This document shows positions 19,486-41,854 of a DNA stretch of 64,000 nt, piece by piece. The notes below the pieces were generated by a model. That model was not told the DNA's origin and ran no database searches. It was given only the letters and a program-made list of their open reading frames with translations. The stretch is from NCBI RefSeq assembly GCF_000150275.1, contig NW_002060949.1:3990499-4054498 (forward strand), read 5' to 3'. A program made the position numbers and the translations under genes. Position 1 is the first letter of the stretch. Each line of letters begins with the position of its first letter. Origin of the DNA: Trichoplax adhaerens (taxonomy: Eukaryota > Placozoa > Uniplacotomia > Trichoplacea > Trichoplacidae).

Positions 19486-22400
19486 TTAACTTATAGTTTT
19501 CGAACTGATATGTTGGATAACTTCATTCATCTAGATAAAAACGCCTAGTGTGAATAAATTCAAGAGTGAAAGAACATGGTAAATGTAAAGTATGAAGTCT
19601 TACCTTCGCCAAAATGTTTGTAAAAACGACTAGCAAGTGATCGAGACATTTCTTTATCTATAAGTTCAATAGAATGTTATATTAACATTGAACAGAACAG
19701 CCTAAAAGCGTATAATATATGTATCGTACCGCATCTAAGACCGTTGGAATATAATCTTTTATTAATAATTGATACGGAGATAAAACATCGGTCGTGTACT
19801 TAAAACCGGCTTTCGTTAATAACCATAACTTTTCAACGGCTACAGAAGCCAAATCAGAAAGAATCCTCATATAGTTCAATAGTCGGGTTGATAAGAACCT
19901 ACAAAGAATTAAATATAACGAAAGTTGACAACCCGGTATTAAGAGATAATCATAACAACAATATCACTATACTGTATTTGAATTACCTCGTATGTGTTCT
20001 TAAACTCTCAACCTGAGATTCATCAAGGTTGAAGTCTAAAAGTATTCAATTACCAGTATTAGTTAAGAAAGAGAACAATAAATATAAACTACCTTCAACT
20101 CTGTATTATATATTATTATGAGCTCGAAGTTATACGGTGTCTTACATTGAGGATAAGAAATAATAGCGTGTAGAGTACCCAAACCAAACAAGAACAAAAG
20201 AATTAGTAAATATAATAAATATGATCCAGTCATCGAAGCGTTCGGTTTCTTCTCATAAGCTGCATTATCGACGAATGCCTAAGAAATCATTTTGTTTGGA
20301 TGAGACAACTTAAGATACGTTCACACTTAAAGAGTAAACTCTAGATGTTAATGCAAATACCTTCACTTCAGATTGAAATTCCGCAACATCTTCCTGTTGA
20401 TTAACAATAAGATTAAGACCACTTATGGATCAGTCAGCAATAGACTATATACTTGGAGCTTTGCAAAGATTACGATACTTACAGCCTTATTCCGTTTTTT
20501 AGAAATTATTGCAGTATTGATAGAAATGAAGTGGTTGATAGTATCCGTAATTAGTAATGAGTAATCACCCTATATAATGCAATAATGTAAATTATCATTT
20601 AAGTAACTTTCCAAGTTATAGTGAGCCCACATCCTTCAATTACAAGTTAAATATCATTTCAGGCTATAGCACCTTTTTGGAGAGTGATCCGCTTGACCAG
20701 GCTTTCTTCATGTAACAAAATAATATTCTATGCAAATGAATCAAGACACCAGAGTAAGTACTGATGCCTGTGGTTAATCATTGCATGGATGAGGTATAAT
20801 GATTTACCAAATAATAAGTATACCTAGATTGAGGAATATTATTTCGATACATTTCCTTCCACACTGTTAAGCAGTAATGATCTTTTTCCAAGTAGTATTT
20901 TAGACAATGCAAGTTCTAAAAGTTGCAATCTTATATTAAAAAAATTATCTAGATCGCGGAATTATAAATGATCAATTCCAAGTATACCTCCTTCCGAAAA
21001 TCGTCTGAACTATTACTCAACATCGGCAGCAGCAAAGAAAAGTAGTTGCGATAACTATTCGTTGATTCGTGGGTTAGTATGAAGTCCTATCGTTAATTTA
21101 CGTCTTATTAATCAAATCCAGCTAATTTTTATTTTGTTTAATGCTTAGCTAATATTTTATTATTCATACTAATCTTATACCGTATTGAATCCGAGTAGCA
21201 ATTTACCTTTAACTTTGGATACAAACTGATGAGCTTCTTACGGCTCCTATTAAATAAAAGCAATGCGTTAGCGCCAAAACAATTGCTTTTCTAAACTTCT
21301 CTTTGCGGACTTACGATGCATGGAGTGAAGAATTATCGCTAAATAGCATATGCAAAAGCGTAACAAATTCCTTTGGACCAACATTAGGAATTTTATTAAT
21401 ATTTTTACTTTTCTTGCTCCTATTAATAAATAGGATAATATCTCAATATACATACACAATGGATGAAATACACTTAAACATAAGATACAAAGGATATGGG
21501 TATACTTGAAAAGATCTTCTATAACTGTTATTGCATATGGAGCAAGACTTCGCACATTCATAGCAGGGAACATGAGCTCAAACCATACTTAAAGTCAAGA
21601 CAAAGTACATGATAGCGACTACGCTTTAGAACAACCAACAATTACGCGTAATATTTATAGCCTTCTTGAAGTATCGCACCAATAACACTCTAGCTTTAAA
21701 ACTATCATAAAATTTACCTTGGTATCCAACGGCAACATCACCAATAGACGCTTGATTGAATGCCCATAAAATAGACAGAGCCTCATAAGGAACAATTTCC
21801 AACACGCTTGGTTTGTACTGCAGGTAAAATCGATTACAGTTACGTTAAATGAGTTCTGCACGTGGCAAGACAAGTTATGATATAACAGTATTTTACGTTG
21901 ATAATAGATCATTTAATCATTTACATGCTATAGCAGACAAGGCGGAAAAGTCTTAACTTACAGTACTTATCTTGTTGAGTACAATAGCTGGATTATAGCG
22001 AGTCATGATTTGAATCATAATGCGATAGCCGTAAGTTTGAATATCTACGGTTTTGTGAATATTTTTTATTTGTTAGAATATCCAATCTAACCGGTGTACT
22101 GTAAATAGACACTATTTATACAGCAATAATTAGCTCTGAAGGGTGAGATAGGTTAACGAGTGAACTATCCGACGTAAACGTACTATTCCTTATGTTTTTC
22201 AACATATTGTCAATGCAATCTTCGAAAAATATACTTATAACAGCTTCTGGGCATTTTTCCAATAATTGGATTGCTAATTGCTTGAATTTATTGGATAATA
22301 AATTCATTGGAAAATCTGTCAGTAAAGTTAGGGTAGATCGTTAAGTGCGTTTACAGGATCAAGTCATAATCACTTTTAACTTTTTATTCGATTGTAGACT

Positions 22401-23185
22401 AGTAACTGCGATATGAATAACTTGTAAAATAAATGGATGAGTACCTTTGCTTTTGCCTGTGAAAATAGCGTCGTAGGAGTTTTCAGCACGTGAAAGGTGC
22501 ATCTGTACATAGCCAACCAATTCGTTAAGCCATATCTAAAATGTAAAGGTTACAGTTGATATCTTTTGTCCAAGTTATAATAGGAAGGTAAAATAGATAC
22601 TAAAGTTAGTATATAATTCATTGACTCCACTTTTGAATTGGATCAAAGAATGATTTCTAAATACCGATTCAGGATAGAACAATGTAATGATGATGAATGA
22701 ATTATCTTACAAGGGAATTGCTTGGAAAAGTTTGTCGAACTTGTTCTATCGTACTTGCTAGCTCATTTTCCTCAAGCTGTTGAAATAATATGAACGCATG
22801 CATATTAGTAGCAATTTCACCATCAACATGTGTCATTATTCTAATCCTGCTACAAGATACCATTACACTCATTTACAAGTGGTAGTTATCCCTCTAACTA
22901 CGTGTAATTGACAGGCTGATACAGTATAGTGTAAAGAGTACGAGTAGTTATACCCATTGCAATAGTTACAGCTGCTCTTACATTAGCTATTAATTCTTGA
23001 AGAGGAAGTTTATCCTCTTTCTTGACTTTGGTTTTAGCTGCATCTCCATGACGTTGACGAGGCTTGGCTGGGTTGTCTTTCATTTTAGGAGTGCTATTAT
23101 TATCGCCTTTGGTATGGCTAGTATCACGTCCAACGTCATTGAAATTTTGATAATTGGTCTTGGATGGTGCTAATAGATCCGTCAT
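19486..23185 (-). CDS. TMEM214: TMEM214, ER transmembrane protein, about 18 exons, about 535-545 aa
   Basis: Exons on the minus strand: 23185-22982, 22776-22711, 22535-22445, 22315-22184, 22044-21962, 21817-21718, 21587-21506, 21419-21315, 21246-21207, 21086-20988, 20915-20824, 20727-20673, 20393-20361, 20278-20146, 20035-19987, 19898-19730 and 19657-19604, then a short last exon. Family landmarks in order: a Lys-rich N-terminus; IWLNELVGYVQMHL; FPMNLLSNKFKQL; FFEDCIDNMLKN; YGYRIMIQ; SILWAFNQA; VWFELMFPAMNVRSLAPYA; VGPKEFVTLL; YRNYFSLLLPML; then a hydrophobic helix in SYLLYLLILLFLFGLGTL and more hydrophobic C-terminal stretches. Human TMEM214 (about 690 aa) is an ER membrane protein that recruits procaspase-4 in ER stress. 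The last exon is ambiguous: an acceptor at about 19544 gives AFLSR-stop at 19527, and one at about 19531 gives a longer end with stop at 19486. The start lies inside a tandem repeat, so an alternative upstream first exon is possible. Confidence 0.9.
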
Positions 23186-23625
23186 AATTAAATATGTCCG
23201 TCAAATACGTAGTAATAATGAATTATAAATATACATTACATATGAACAGCATCACACATCATGTCATTCAAATTTTGAAACTGGGTCTTGCTTGATGCTA
23301 ATAGATCTATCATCATTCAAAGTACCCACCAAAAGGTAGCAACAATGAATCAGTTTCGACTGTAGAGTATGATTAGCATGACGCATTATGTTATTGTATA
23401 ATTTGAGAATTGACCTTGATTTCAAGCAAATGGATCTGTCATCATTAAAAGTATCAATACTTGTCAAGCATTGATTACGTCTACAGCACTCTCAATATTA
23501 GTTTAGTGTATGATTAGCACTCGCCATCATCTTCTGAATAACTGTAAAAATTGGCCTTGATTTGAAGCCAATGGATCTGCTATCATTCAAACTACCAATA
23601 CTACACGTAGCAATAATCCAATCAG
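23130..23625. repeat. Four degenerate tandem copies of a 125-140 bp first-exon-like unit
   Basis: Copies start near 23131, 23261, 23386 and 23530. Each carries a diverged version of a block related to TCTTGGATGGTGCTAATAGA, followed by related spacer around GTAGCAATAATGAATCAG. The first copy contains the TMEM214 ATG (minus-strand MTDLLAPSKTNYQNFNDV). On the minus strand copy 2 reads MIDLLASSKTQFQNLNDM, copy 3 MTDPFA-stop-NQGQF, and copy 4 ADPLASNQGQFLQLF. Copies 2-4 therefore look like decayed duplications of the start of the first coding exon. Confidence 0.75.
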
Positions 23626-24229
23626 TCTAGCGAATTACACATCCGCTATTCTGCCTGTCATTGATACGGGAAGAAACACGTCTACTGCAGTATGACAACT
23701 GGATACAACCATTCATTGCTAAGAACAAATTAGGGTTTCATCCAATGGTTGGCTTTCCAGTGGTGAAGTTGGTCAATATCAATGTAAAGTAAGTTAATGC
23801 CATTCCAATCAGATTATAGTAGTCATTTATTGCACTGATACTGAATGGCGATAGTTAATAGCTTGTTGGCAAGTCTATTACAAGCGAAATTGAAAGGTCA
23901 TGATGCAGCTCGTGTTCGTAAGATGAGTAGTTTTAAGGACTCCGAGCGAATCCTATACTGTCGAATTTAGTACTGACAACATTCAAGACAGAGCTGTAAG
24001 TTATCTTGACTCCATTAGTCGATACCCTTTAATTGTTGCCGTCGTGCTTCGCTTCCAGCACTATTCTTATTGGCATCATCTTTGCCATGGTCTTTTTTCT
24101 GACTTTTAACTACATGCCATTTTAAATCGTGTGAAGCCATTTAACTCGCTTTGACTGCAACTCAGCAAATCACCATTGGACAGCTTGCGTGGCACAATCA
24201 CGTTGATGAGTTGAAGGGCTCAGAAGCTG

Positions 24230-24496
24230 ACTTTACGGTACTGTACCGTGCTGTGCCGTACCTGTGGACTGGACTACTGTTCGATTCAGTACGACTTACA
24301 ATACGTGTCGATCGACACTTGGCTGACCGTGTGCACGGAGTTGACGTACAGTATAGTACTGTACAGTACAGGGTACTGATCATGATACTACAGTACAGTA
24401 CTGTACAGTGTACAGTACAATACAGTACGGTACAATACAGTACTGTATTCCGTTACAGTGTACAGTACTGTATACTGTAGTACAGTACTGTATAGT
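24230..24496. repeat. GTAC/CAGTACTG palindrome array
   Basis: A dense run of TACAGTACTGTA-type words with point variants (GTACGG, GTACAAT, GTACAGTGTACAG). It can fold on itself at many registers. The overlapping ORFs on both strands (24151-24480 plus, 24198-24383 minus) are a by-product of the palindromic composition. Confidence 0.8.
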
Positions 24497-24659
24497 AAAT
24501 CTACACTGACATTGACCGTGCTGTTGACACCGGCATCGGCTCAATGTTCGTACGAGCAAAGACTACCGGTCATGGCGAAATTTTTACTTGAGTAGTCCCT
24601 GCCAGTATTCGTTCTTACAATGCTTACTTTTACAACCTGTACAAAAATGGATAAATCAA

Positions 24660-24960
24660 ATAACTCCTCTACTATACAATGCTCAGATTGTATTCCGCAA
24701 TTAGAAATTACATTGGTATATCCTTAGAGGTAAGACCTCTGTGGCTACATCCTACACAACCCATCAAAACGGAGGTTTTGCCCACAGGTAGTAACAACGA
24801 ACGCTTATACTCTACTGTACTATACAATGCTCAGATTGTATTCCGCAATTAGAAATTACATTGGTATATTTTTAGAGGTAAGACCTCTATGGCTACATCC
24901 TACACAACCCATCAAAACGGAGGTTTTGCCCACAGGTAGTAACAATGAACGCTTATACTG
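24660..24960. repeat. Two tandem copies of a 148-bp unit
   Basis: The word ACTATACAATGCTCAGATTG begins at 24671 and again at 24819, and almost every base between is repeated, including GGAGGTTTTGCCCACAGGTA. The few differences between copies point to a fairly recent duplication. Confidence 0.9.
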
Positions 24961-27614
24961 TACCGTAACCTGTTGTGTTGTGAATAATGCTGATTCAAAG
25001 CAGTCTACTTTGTCGGCGACTTTCTGACTTGGTATGGATATCAGCTAAGACCTTTTATCGTACAAATATAAAGCACAGCCGATTATTCTACACGACATAG
25101 TGCTTTACATCCTACAGATAGTATGCTTTCGAAACACCCAAGTGCTGCTATTGAGCTGTAGTAACTGCAGCTTGTAATTAATTTGTAATAAAGTGGGGCA
25201 GGACAGTGGGGAATATTAAAAATAGTGACATTGGCATTTATGCTGGAGACGATACTGTGCTAGTGTTGCATGGTCGTAATGGTATCTGCTAATTTTGGTT
25301 AAACCTATCATAACTGTATGTACTAAATTGATTCGAATCCTGTTCATAAAGCTCCTTTCTTCATCCTTAACCTGTCTCTATAATCATTGTGATTTAGTTA
25401 AGACAAAATATTACAAGTGGCTGATATACGACTACTGTACTCGTACCGTCGTACATAACTATGACATTTAAAGGCGGTAGGCTACTAGTGGCAGTAGCGA
25501 CGACGACGGATTGATTGTTTAATCTTGTTTTGCTAATGTTTTTGTTCGATATGCATGTGTTTTTATAGTTCTTATTTTTTCATTTAAATTTCATGTACTC
25601 TACGTACACTGTAACAACGATAGATAGCGTCATATTATGAAATGTAATGGTTACCCTATTTATGCAATGCATGCTTCTTTCATTATTAAGCTCCTGACGT
25701 GCATTATGAACTATAAATAATAGTAATTAATTAATTACAATATAATAGCCCGCGTACCCATGCCGTATGCTTATATTGTATTGTACTGCACATAAGCGTA
25801 TTATCCGTTTAATCGATCAATCAATTAATTGACGAGATACTTTCTGTATACTTTATAAAGTTTCTGAAAGAGATTCGTAAACATGTACTATGGCTCTTGT
25901 ACTGTTTATCTAGAATGCAGTAATGTATCCGTATTACTGATGCTTGCAGCGTGCACAAAATGGAATTCAATTGAAATCCCAATAAAACGTCAGTGGATAG
26001 TAATAGCTCTATTACAATTTATGGCGAGTCTAATATTAGTTCATGGAAGATAAAAACTAACTATGAACAGAAAGACCACGCTTTATATATGGCATATACA
26101 ACTGGCAAACATCATCTGGTATCTTACAAGTTACGATAGCTTTCTAATTAATACAGTAGGAGCTTCTACATACACCATAGTGCCTTATATTATCCTCTAT
26201 CTTTCCAAGTACAGCATAGATAACAACTGATTACATTGTTCATATACTTTTAGTCGACAACACTATATATAATCATCATTATAGATAAGATATCTCTACG
26301 AATATATAGGATCTCCTCTATTGACGCCAACAGCTATATAAGTTAATTAATTTTGCTAACGTTACATTACTGCACATATTACTAAAAACGTAGCTGGAAA
26401 CAGTGGCTAAAGTTGATATAACAGTAGCTACACTGACTGTGAGTTAATTATTGAGTATATTATCGAATCAGAGAGGCATGAAATGATACCTTACCAGTTT
26501 ACTAATTATCATTCATTTTTTCCCTATCAACTGTCATATAATTATAATTGTAACCCTAGGCTAGATAATTAGTTCATTATTACATAATACTGCAAAAATA
26601 TATTAATACACAGCGCAATACACTTTGGGGTTATTAGTCAGCTCCATATTGCAATGTTCAATGAACACATACTGCATGTAATATTGATCCATTTCACTTC
26701 CTAGCACCAAAGTCCGTGCCTCTATTAGATCTACCTAGTGTGGTCCTATGATTCAAAAATATCCAAAAGGTATTTATTATGTTGTTGCAACTCGAAGATA
26801 CACTGCGAAGTTCGCGTTACAAAATGCATGTACATATTAATCAAGAATGATAATATACGTCTGGCATTTTCGAAATACACTAGTGCAAACTCCCGTCGCT
26901 TTGCTGACGGTGTACGCTAGCAACTATCCACTCTATTGAATGTCATCACATTTCCCACTGCAAATTTGGTGGGTGGGATAAATTCTCCGAAAATGATGTT
27001 GTAATACAGTATAATCGGCTAGGTTTGTGCTTCACTACAGCCTGTTTGTTCCCTACAGGACTGTGCTGGAAGCTTGGGGAACCATAGCTAGCCAACATGA
27101 ATTGAAATTTTTCACTTTTAAATTTCTCAACAAGACTACAGCAATGGCTGAAAACTCAAGTCATGGCCACTTTTCTATACCGTAATGCAGCTTTTCGTCT
27201 ACCGTAGCAGGACTACTTTACGACGGGTGGTATGTTACTGTAGTAACGTAGTGATAGTGCCCATCCTAGTTTACGGTCAGTGTCCACCGTACTAGCTAGG
27301 AAGTTTATCCATTGCACACTAGTGCACAGCAGGGATATTGGCACAGTAATGAAGCGTCATAATGAGGTTGCCATTCGTTGGTAATCCATGATTATGGCCT
27401 TGAATACTATAGTAGAGTATGGCGCGCTAAGCCTTTACTGCGCGCTGTCGGTATCGCTACCATCATGATGAATAATTCATTAATTCAATTGGACAAGAAC
27501 ACTGGACTTCATTACAAGTGTTTTAGCACATCTATATTACAATAATATAATAGCTGGCAGCATCTATTCTATGCCCTGGCTTGATCAAGTTAACTGTGTC
27601 AACGTTGAATAGAA

Positions 27615-36976
<9,362 letters not shown>

Positions 36977-37036
36977 AGATTGAACTATATGAATTATAGC
37001 ATTATTTTGGTGAGATTGAACGAATCATAATTCAAA

Positions 37037-37042
37037 AATAAA
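37037..37042 (+). terminator. SGK3 polyadenylation signal
   Basis: AATAAA, 61 nt downstream of the SGK3 stop codon, implies a very short 3'UTR. Confidence 0.55.
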
Positions 37043-40000
37043 TAAGTTTTCTTTAGTAATCTTTTATGTGATGGAAGGTTCGATGAATCGGCTGAAATTG
37101 GACTAGTAGGCATGCAGACAATTACGCAAATATCTTAGTAAAGAAATGGATACTTTGTTGTTGATTACAATTTGCGTAGAATGTGGTGGTTGCTATAAAG
37201 CAGTGGGTAGGCTGCTATCAAGCAACGTGTGAAATACTAGCACTACAACTATTGTAACTAACGAATTCGGAAGCAGATATCATTAGTATTTATAGTTTTG
37301 AACATAAAATACATGCAGAGTACTATAAATTATTAAACATGATAAGCTATATTTGAGTCTAGTGTGAGTACTGTAGATTATACTGTATCTATATTTAAGA
37401 TATCAGAATCACCGTACATTCTTAATAAATTACATTTTATAAGTGTAGGAGCTGAAGATCAATTTTTATTATTTATAACTTGCAGAAACGGATTGTTAGT
37501 TCGAAGAGATATGAAAATAAGAAATTCCACAATTATGGTAGAAAGAAATAGAGTTAATTATGTGCTATAATCTGCTTTAGACAATAATTGAATTCGTTTT
37601 TATCGATATTGACAGTCAGTGATCTAGTATTTGCATTGTACCAAGGCTATCAGGTGTAATGCATTAGAAAAATATTATTCTCTGAAGGTATTAAAGTGTA
37701 GAAATTGAGTTGTTCTATCAGTAAATATATTAGAATATTTTTAAGAAGAACGGAAAGATGGTATCTTTTCTTAACAGTTTAGTATAGACACTTTATTTCA
37801 CATACATATATGACGAAGAAAGATACCAATTGACAATTTATTGCTGATTTTTATGATGCATCTTCATCAACTGGTTGGTCTAAACATATTACAAATAGAG
37901 AAATTGTTGTTTCATTTTTCCTTGTCTATTAATGTTGGTAATTCAAACTATAGATGTATACATACAGTGTATAAGTTAAAATACATACGCGATTTATATA
38001 CAATACCTACAATTGTACGTGGATATGAATAGCTTTCTGACAAAAGAAATAAAAAGTTCTGTATGTCTATAACTATTTTGTAATTCAAAATGCTCATTTA
38101 CTAAGACTAATGGACTGGAATACTGCATTTCCTTTTTATATGATATGTACTTATAATCGAGTTATTTAGAACCACCACAGTCTACATTAATGCTGCACAC
38201 TGTAATAAATACTTTAAAAATCAATTTATAAAATAAGTCGCCTATCCCATATACGATTAGTTATAATATCGGTAGACTTTTATTCATATTTTTGCGAATA
38301 CTATAGTTCTGATGATATGATTGTATTATATAAAGTATATTTCCTATGCCATGCAATAGTTTAGTTCAGTGGTAGACTTCGCAGTATATGATGATTCCTT
38401 AGGCTCATTTACAGTGCGATCAATTTTATTTCCAATTACTATGTAATCTGTTTATAACATAACTCGACAATCATCAAGACGGATTTCATCACTTTTTTGA
38501 TGTTCCTTATTAGCAATGGTCTTATTATCCAAGATAAGGACTTAAACTGCAGTTACGCTATTAACTGCACAAGCATTTTTCCCCTTAAGTTGCTTGCCTT
38601 TAGAAATACCTGTAATGCAATTAACACATTACTAAGCTGCAGATTACGTAGACAATTGATAGAACAAATTTATTAGTACTTTCCATAGTAATCATTTCCT
38701 CAGGCCATCAGATTTACGATCGCCACTTTGGATCTTAGCTGATATAAAATATTTAGAAACGCATATTTAAGGGGCATTACTGTAATATGAAAAGTATTTT
38801 TTAACTGATTTATTTACTTTAAAATTGCTATTGTTCTACTCAATAAAATCGTCCATATGTAAACATCTCATAATAATACTAAATCACCTGATGTTATGAA
38901 GGAATAACTTTTATTAGATTGTATTTATTAACTACAATTTTCGTCATCATTGCTTTATTCATTAATTATGCTGCATTTATTGTTAATTTAGAATTATAAG
39001 ATATGATTAAGCAATTCTTTTTAATAACAATCTAGCATAGTAACATTCTTAATTAAATGACTAATATTCATTCATACAGTGTCTTATTCATGATGCAATC
39101 AATATATTAAAAGTATCAGGATAAATAGTATCCAAACTAATCGTACAGAAATCTACACAACAATTACTACAGTAAATATGAAATTAAAGTTATTAATACT
39201 TTAATAATTCCTCCAGTAAGTCATAAATAAGTCATTATGCCATAAAACTCCTTTTAGTTGACATTACCGTCAGACTGTTTCGTAAAACTCTTTTTACAAT
39301 TGAAGATTAAAAAGCGCATTTTACTTCTCTTTACGGCTAATAAAATAATCTCGTTATTTTAAAGATAGTTCCGATAGATTATTTTATTAATAGCAGCCGC
39401 TATAGGAGTCAACCTACGGTAATTACAATATTTTAAAAGATTCACAGTCAGTAACAAAATCAAGCTATTTATGTCGTACTTCCGCAGATGTTATACTTGT
39501 ATTCTCCATCTCTCCCTTTTAAACACTATATTAAACATAAAAACGAAATAAGTCATTCTTTCGATCTTACTGTGATGGATTTATTGGAAAGATAACAACT
39601 CGCAAAGCTGTAATTGCTATACACTTCTTAATTCTAGTTCTAAATCACCTATAGCTTAATTCGGAAATACCTTACATCTTTTCTAAAGATGGCAAAATAA
39701 AATCAGATCAATCCTAGTACTTATACTTTAATAAACAGTTGCATCATTGAATCTATTTGCTAGAGAGTTTTAAATTGTATCCCATTGTAGCAAGTGAAAG
39801 ATTACTTGGATAGGATGGATTCCAAAGCTTTCAACCATTCTATTTATATTATCATTTTGCTATGGGAAAGGTGCCAAGTAAAGGTTTAAAACATCCGATG
39901 AGACGGAACTGATAGTAAAACAACAAATTATAACAATAGCAACCTAATGCACGTCGCAGCATTCATAATTCATTGAATATATTGAGAAGAATTTGATAAT

Positions 40001-41804
40001 GACTATTATTCGAGTTTAAACTAACCAAAAATGCTCTCAAAATCTTGGCAATAATACTTCAAGATGTCACGTTGATTGACACACTGTAACAGTAAAATCA
40101 TGCCATACTTTCACTTGCTGTATAAAAGTCAGAATAGAGTCCATTTGCTTATGATCAATTCTGATAAAATGTGTTCTTCGGGAAACAAAACTAATTCTAA
40201 GAATATTGGTACCTAACAGCCATTGATTAAATGCTATACTGCGGCACCCCTAAGCTTAACTTTGTTCGAATAATTATAGACGATTGAATTAAATCGCTAG
40301 CTCACTAAATGATATCGGTATTTTTAATATGGATTTTTCATCAGCAATTTTAGCCATACAGTGAAGATGAAATTATATTATATACATATATATATACTGT
40401 ATACATCGAATATTAATTGTTTACTATATCTATTCCTTTAGCTTACTTCTAAGACGCTTTATATCATGTAATAAATCGTGAAATCTTGCCGTACAGTAAA
40501 GTTAACGCCAAATTGACAATATAGAATTGACTTAAGGGATACTGAAAAAGGATACTTTTAAGAATAAACACGTATGGTCATAAAAATTTCCAATCACGTA
40601 ATCGCACTTTTTTATTATAAAGATAGACTTTGTGCAATATTTAACATTTTGCATCAAAATTTTTGTATCCTTTCCTATTGCACATTTTTACTTATTTAAC
40701 AAATTTTATTGTATTTCACCATAATTTTACGTTGATAAATATATTTATACTTGGCGGTTCATTTTATATAATAGACTGAAATCTTGGTAGCTAAAAATGA
40801 CTTATATCAACTTGCTATTTCTAATATTATATAGCAAATCTAATTGAATTTTAAGCATCTATAGATATTACAGTTACTTTCCTTTCCATTATCTTCATAC
40901 ATGGCTATGTTTATCAAGTTGATAATGACTGCCGCAGTCACCCATCAGTTTCTACTTGATAAATATACATTAAATTTGATTTTAGTAATAATTTTAAATA
41001 CTACTCTAATTATTCCCATTAATTATGGCCCATTATAATCGAGTTTATATGTTAGGCTATATCTTAATTACAGTAGATATCGTAACAATTTAAAATGAAA
41101 CAACCGTAAGGTAGATTTCATAGCCAATTTTTTACTTTAGACAGGAAGTATAATTTAAGCATTAATAGCTGTTTCTTCTCGTTGTAGATTATAATATTAT
41201 ATATAAATACTTCATATACTGCATATGCTCTTGTTACTTATATCTTTATTGTTGATTTAAATTTTTCGATTAAAGAATAGTGGATGTAAACAGAGGTTAG
41301 TTAATTTTCAATTGATGGTGTCCATTTTTTACTGTGTAAATTAAAAGGAGGCTTTGCTACTCGTTATAATTTCTTATCAACTTAGAATGGTTGTTTCGTT
41401 CATTGGAGGCAAATATTTTCAAATAGCTCTAAATTCCATCTATAAAAGATAATAATGAAATGGTTACTAAAGATGGAATATCATGAATAATAATATCAAA
41501 TAGGATGTGCTTGTTAATGATTTACAGGATGTTCCATGATAAATCATAACAACTAGTCAAAAAATATTGAGCTCATAAAGCTACAGCTGATAGTGTAAGT
41601 ATTAATAGTTTGAAAGCCTTTGTCAACTAAAAACATACGAGAAAAATATTTGAATCATGTAGCTCANAGGATGGAAATATAAGCTCGAAATAGCGTTCAA
41701 ATATGAGTTACTATAGCACTCAGGACATTCCGAAGAATAGCCCGTAAAAGCTATGACGCACTAACTTTGAAAATAGTTATCATTACCGTAAATCATCATG
41801 CATG

Positions 41805-41854
41805 NNNNNNNNNNNNNNNNNNNNNNNNNNNNNNNNNNNNNNNNNNNNNNNNNN
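41805..41854. other. Assembly gap (50 N)
   Basis: Exactly 50 N, probably a scaffold gap of nominal rather than measured size. A single N also occurs at 41667. Confidence 0.98.

Larger units (their letters stand above)
23626..27614. other. Repeat-rich spacer between TMEM214 and SGK3
   Basis: No exon chain could be supported. It holds a GTAC palindrome array (24230-24496), a 148-bp tandem duplication (24660-24960) and otherwise unassigned sequence. Short conserved-looking stretches near 23.7-24.0 and 27.0-27.3 kb may be gene relics, but I could not identify them. The SGK3 promoter must lie in the last part. Confidence 0.5.

Noticed and set aside
24151-24480. Plus ORF of 109 codons with overlapping minus ORF
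   Set aside because: Its second half is the GTAC palindrome array, which is open in several frames by composition; the N-terminal part matches no family I know.
25327-25340. B-box-like GATTCGAATCCTG
   Set aside because: No A-box or acceptor stem at the required distance upstream.
38362-38374. tRNA A-box-like sequence TAGTTCAGTGGTA
   Set aside because: No matching B-box or cloverleaf stems within the next 80 bases.
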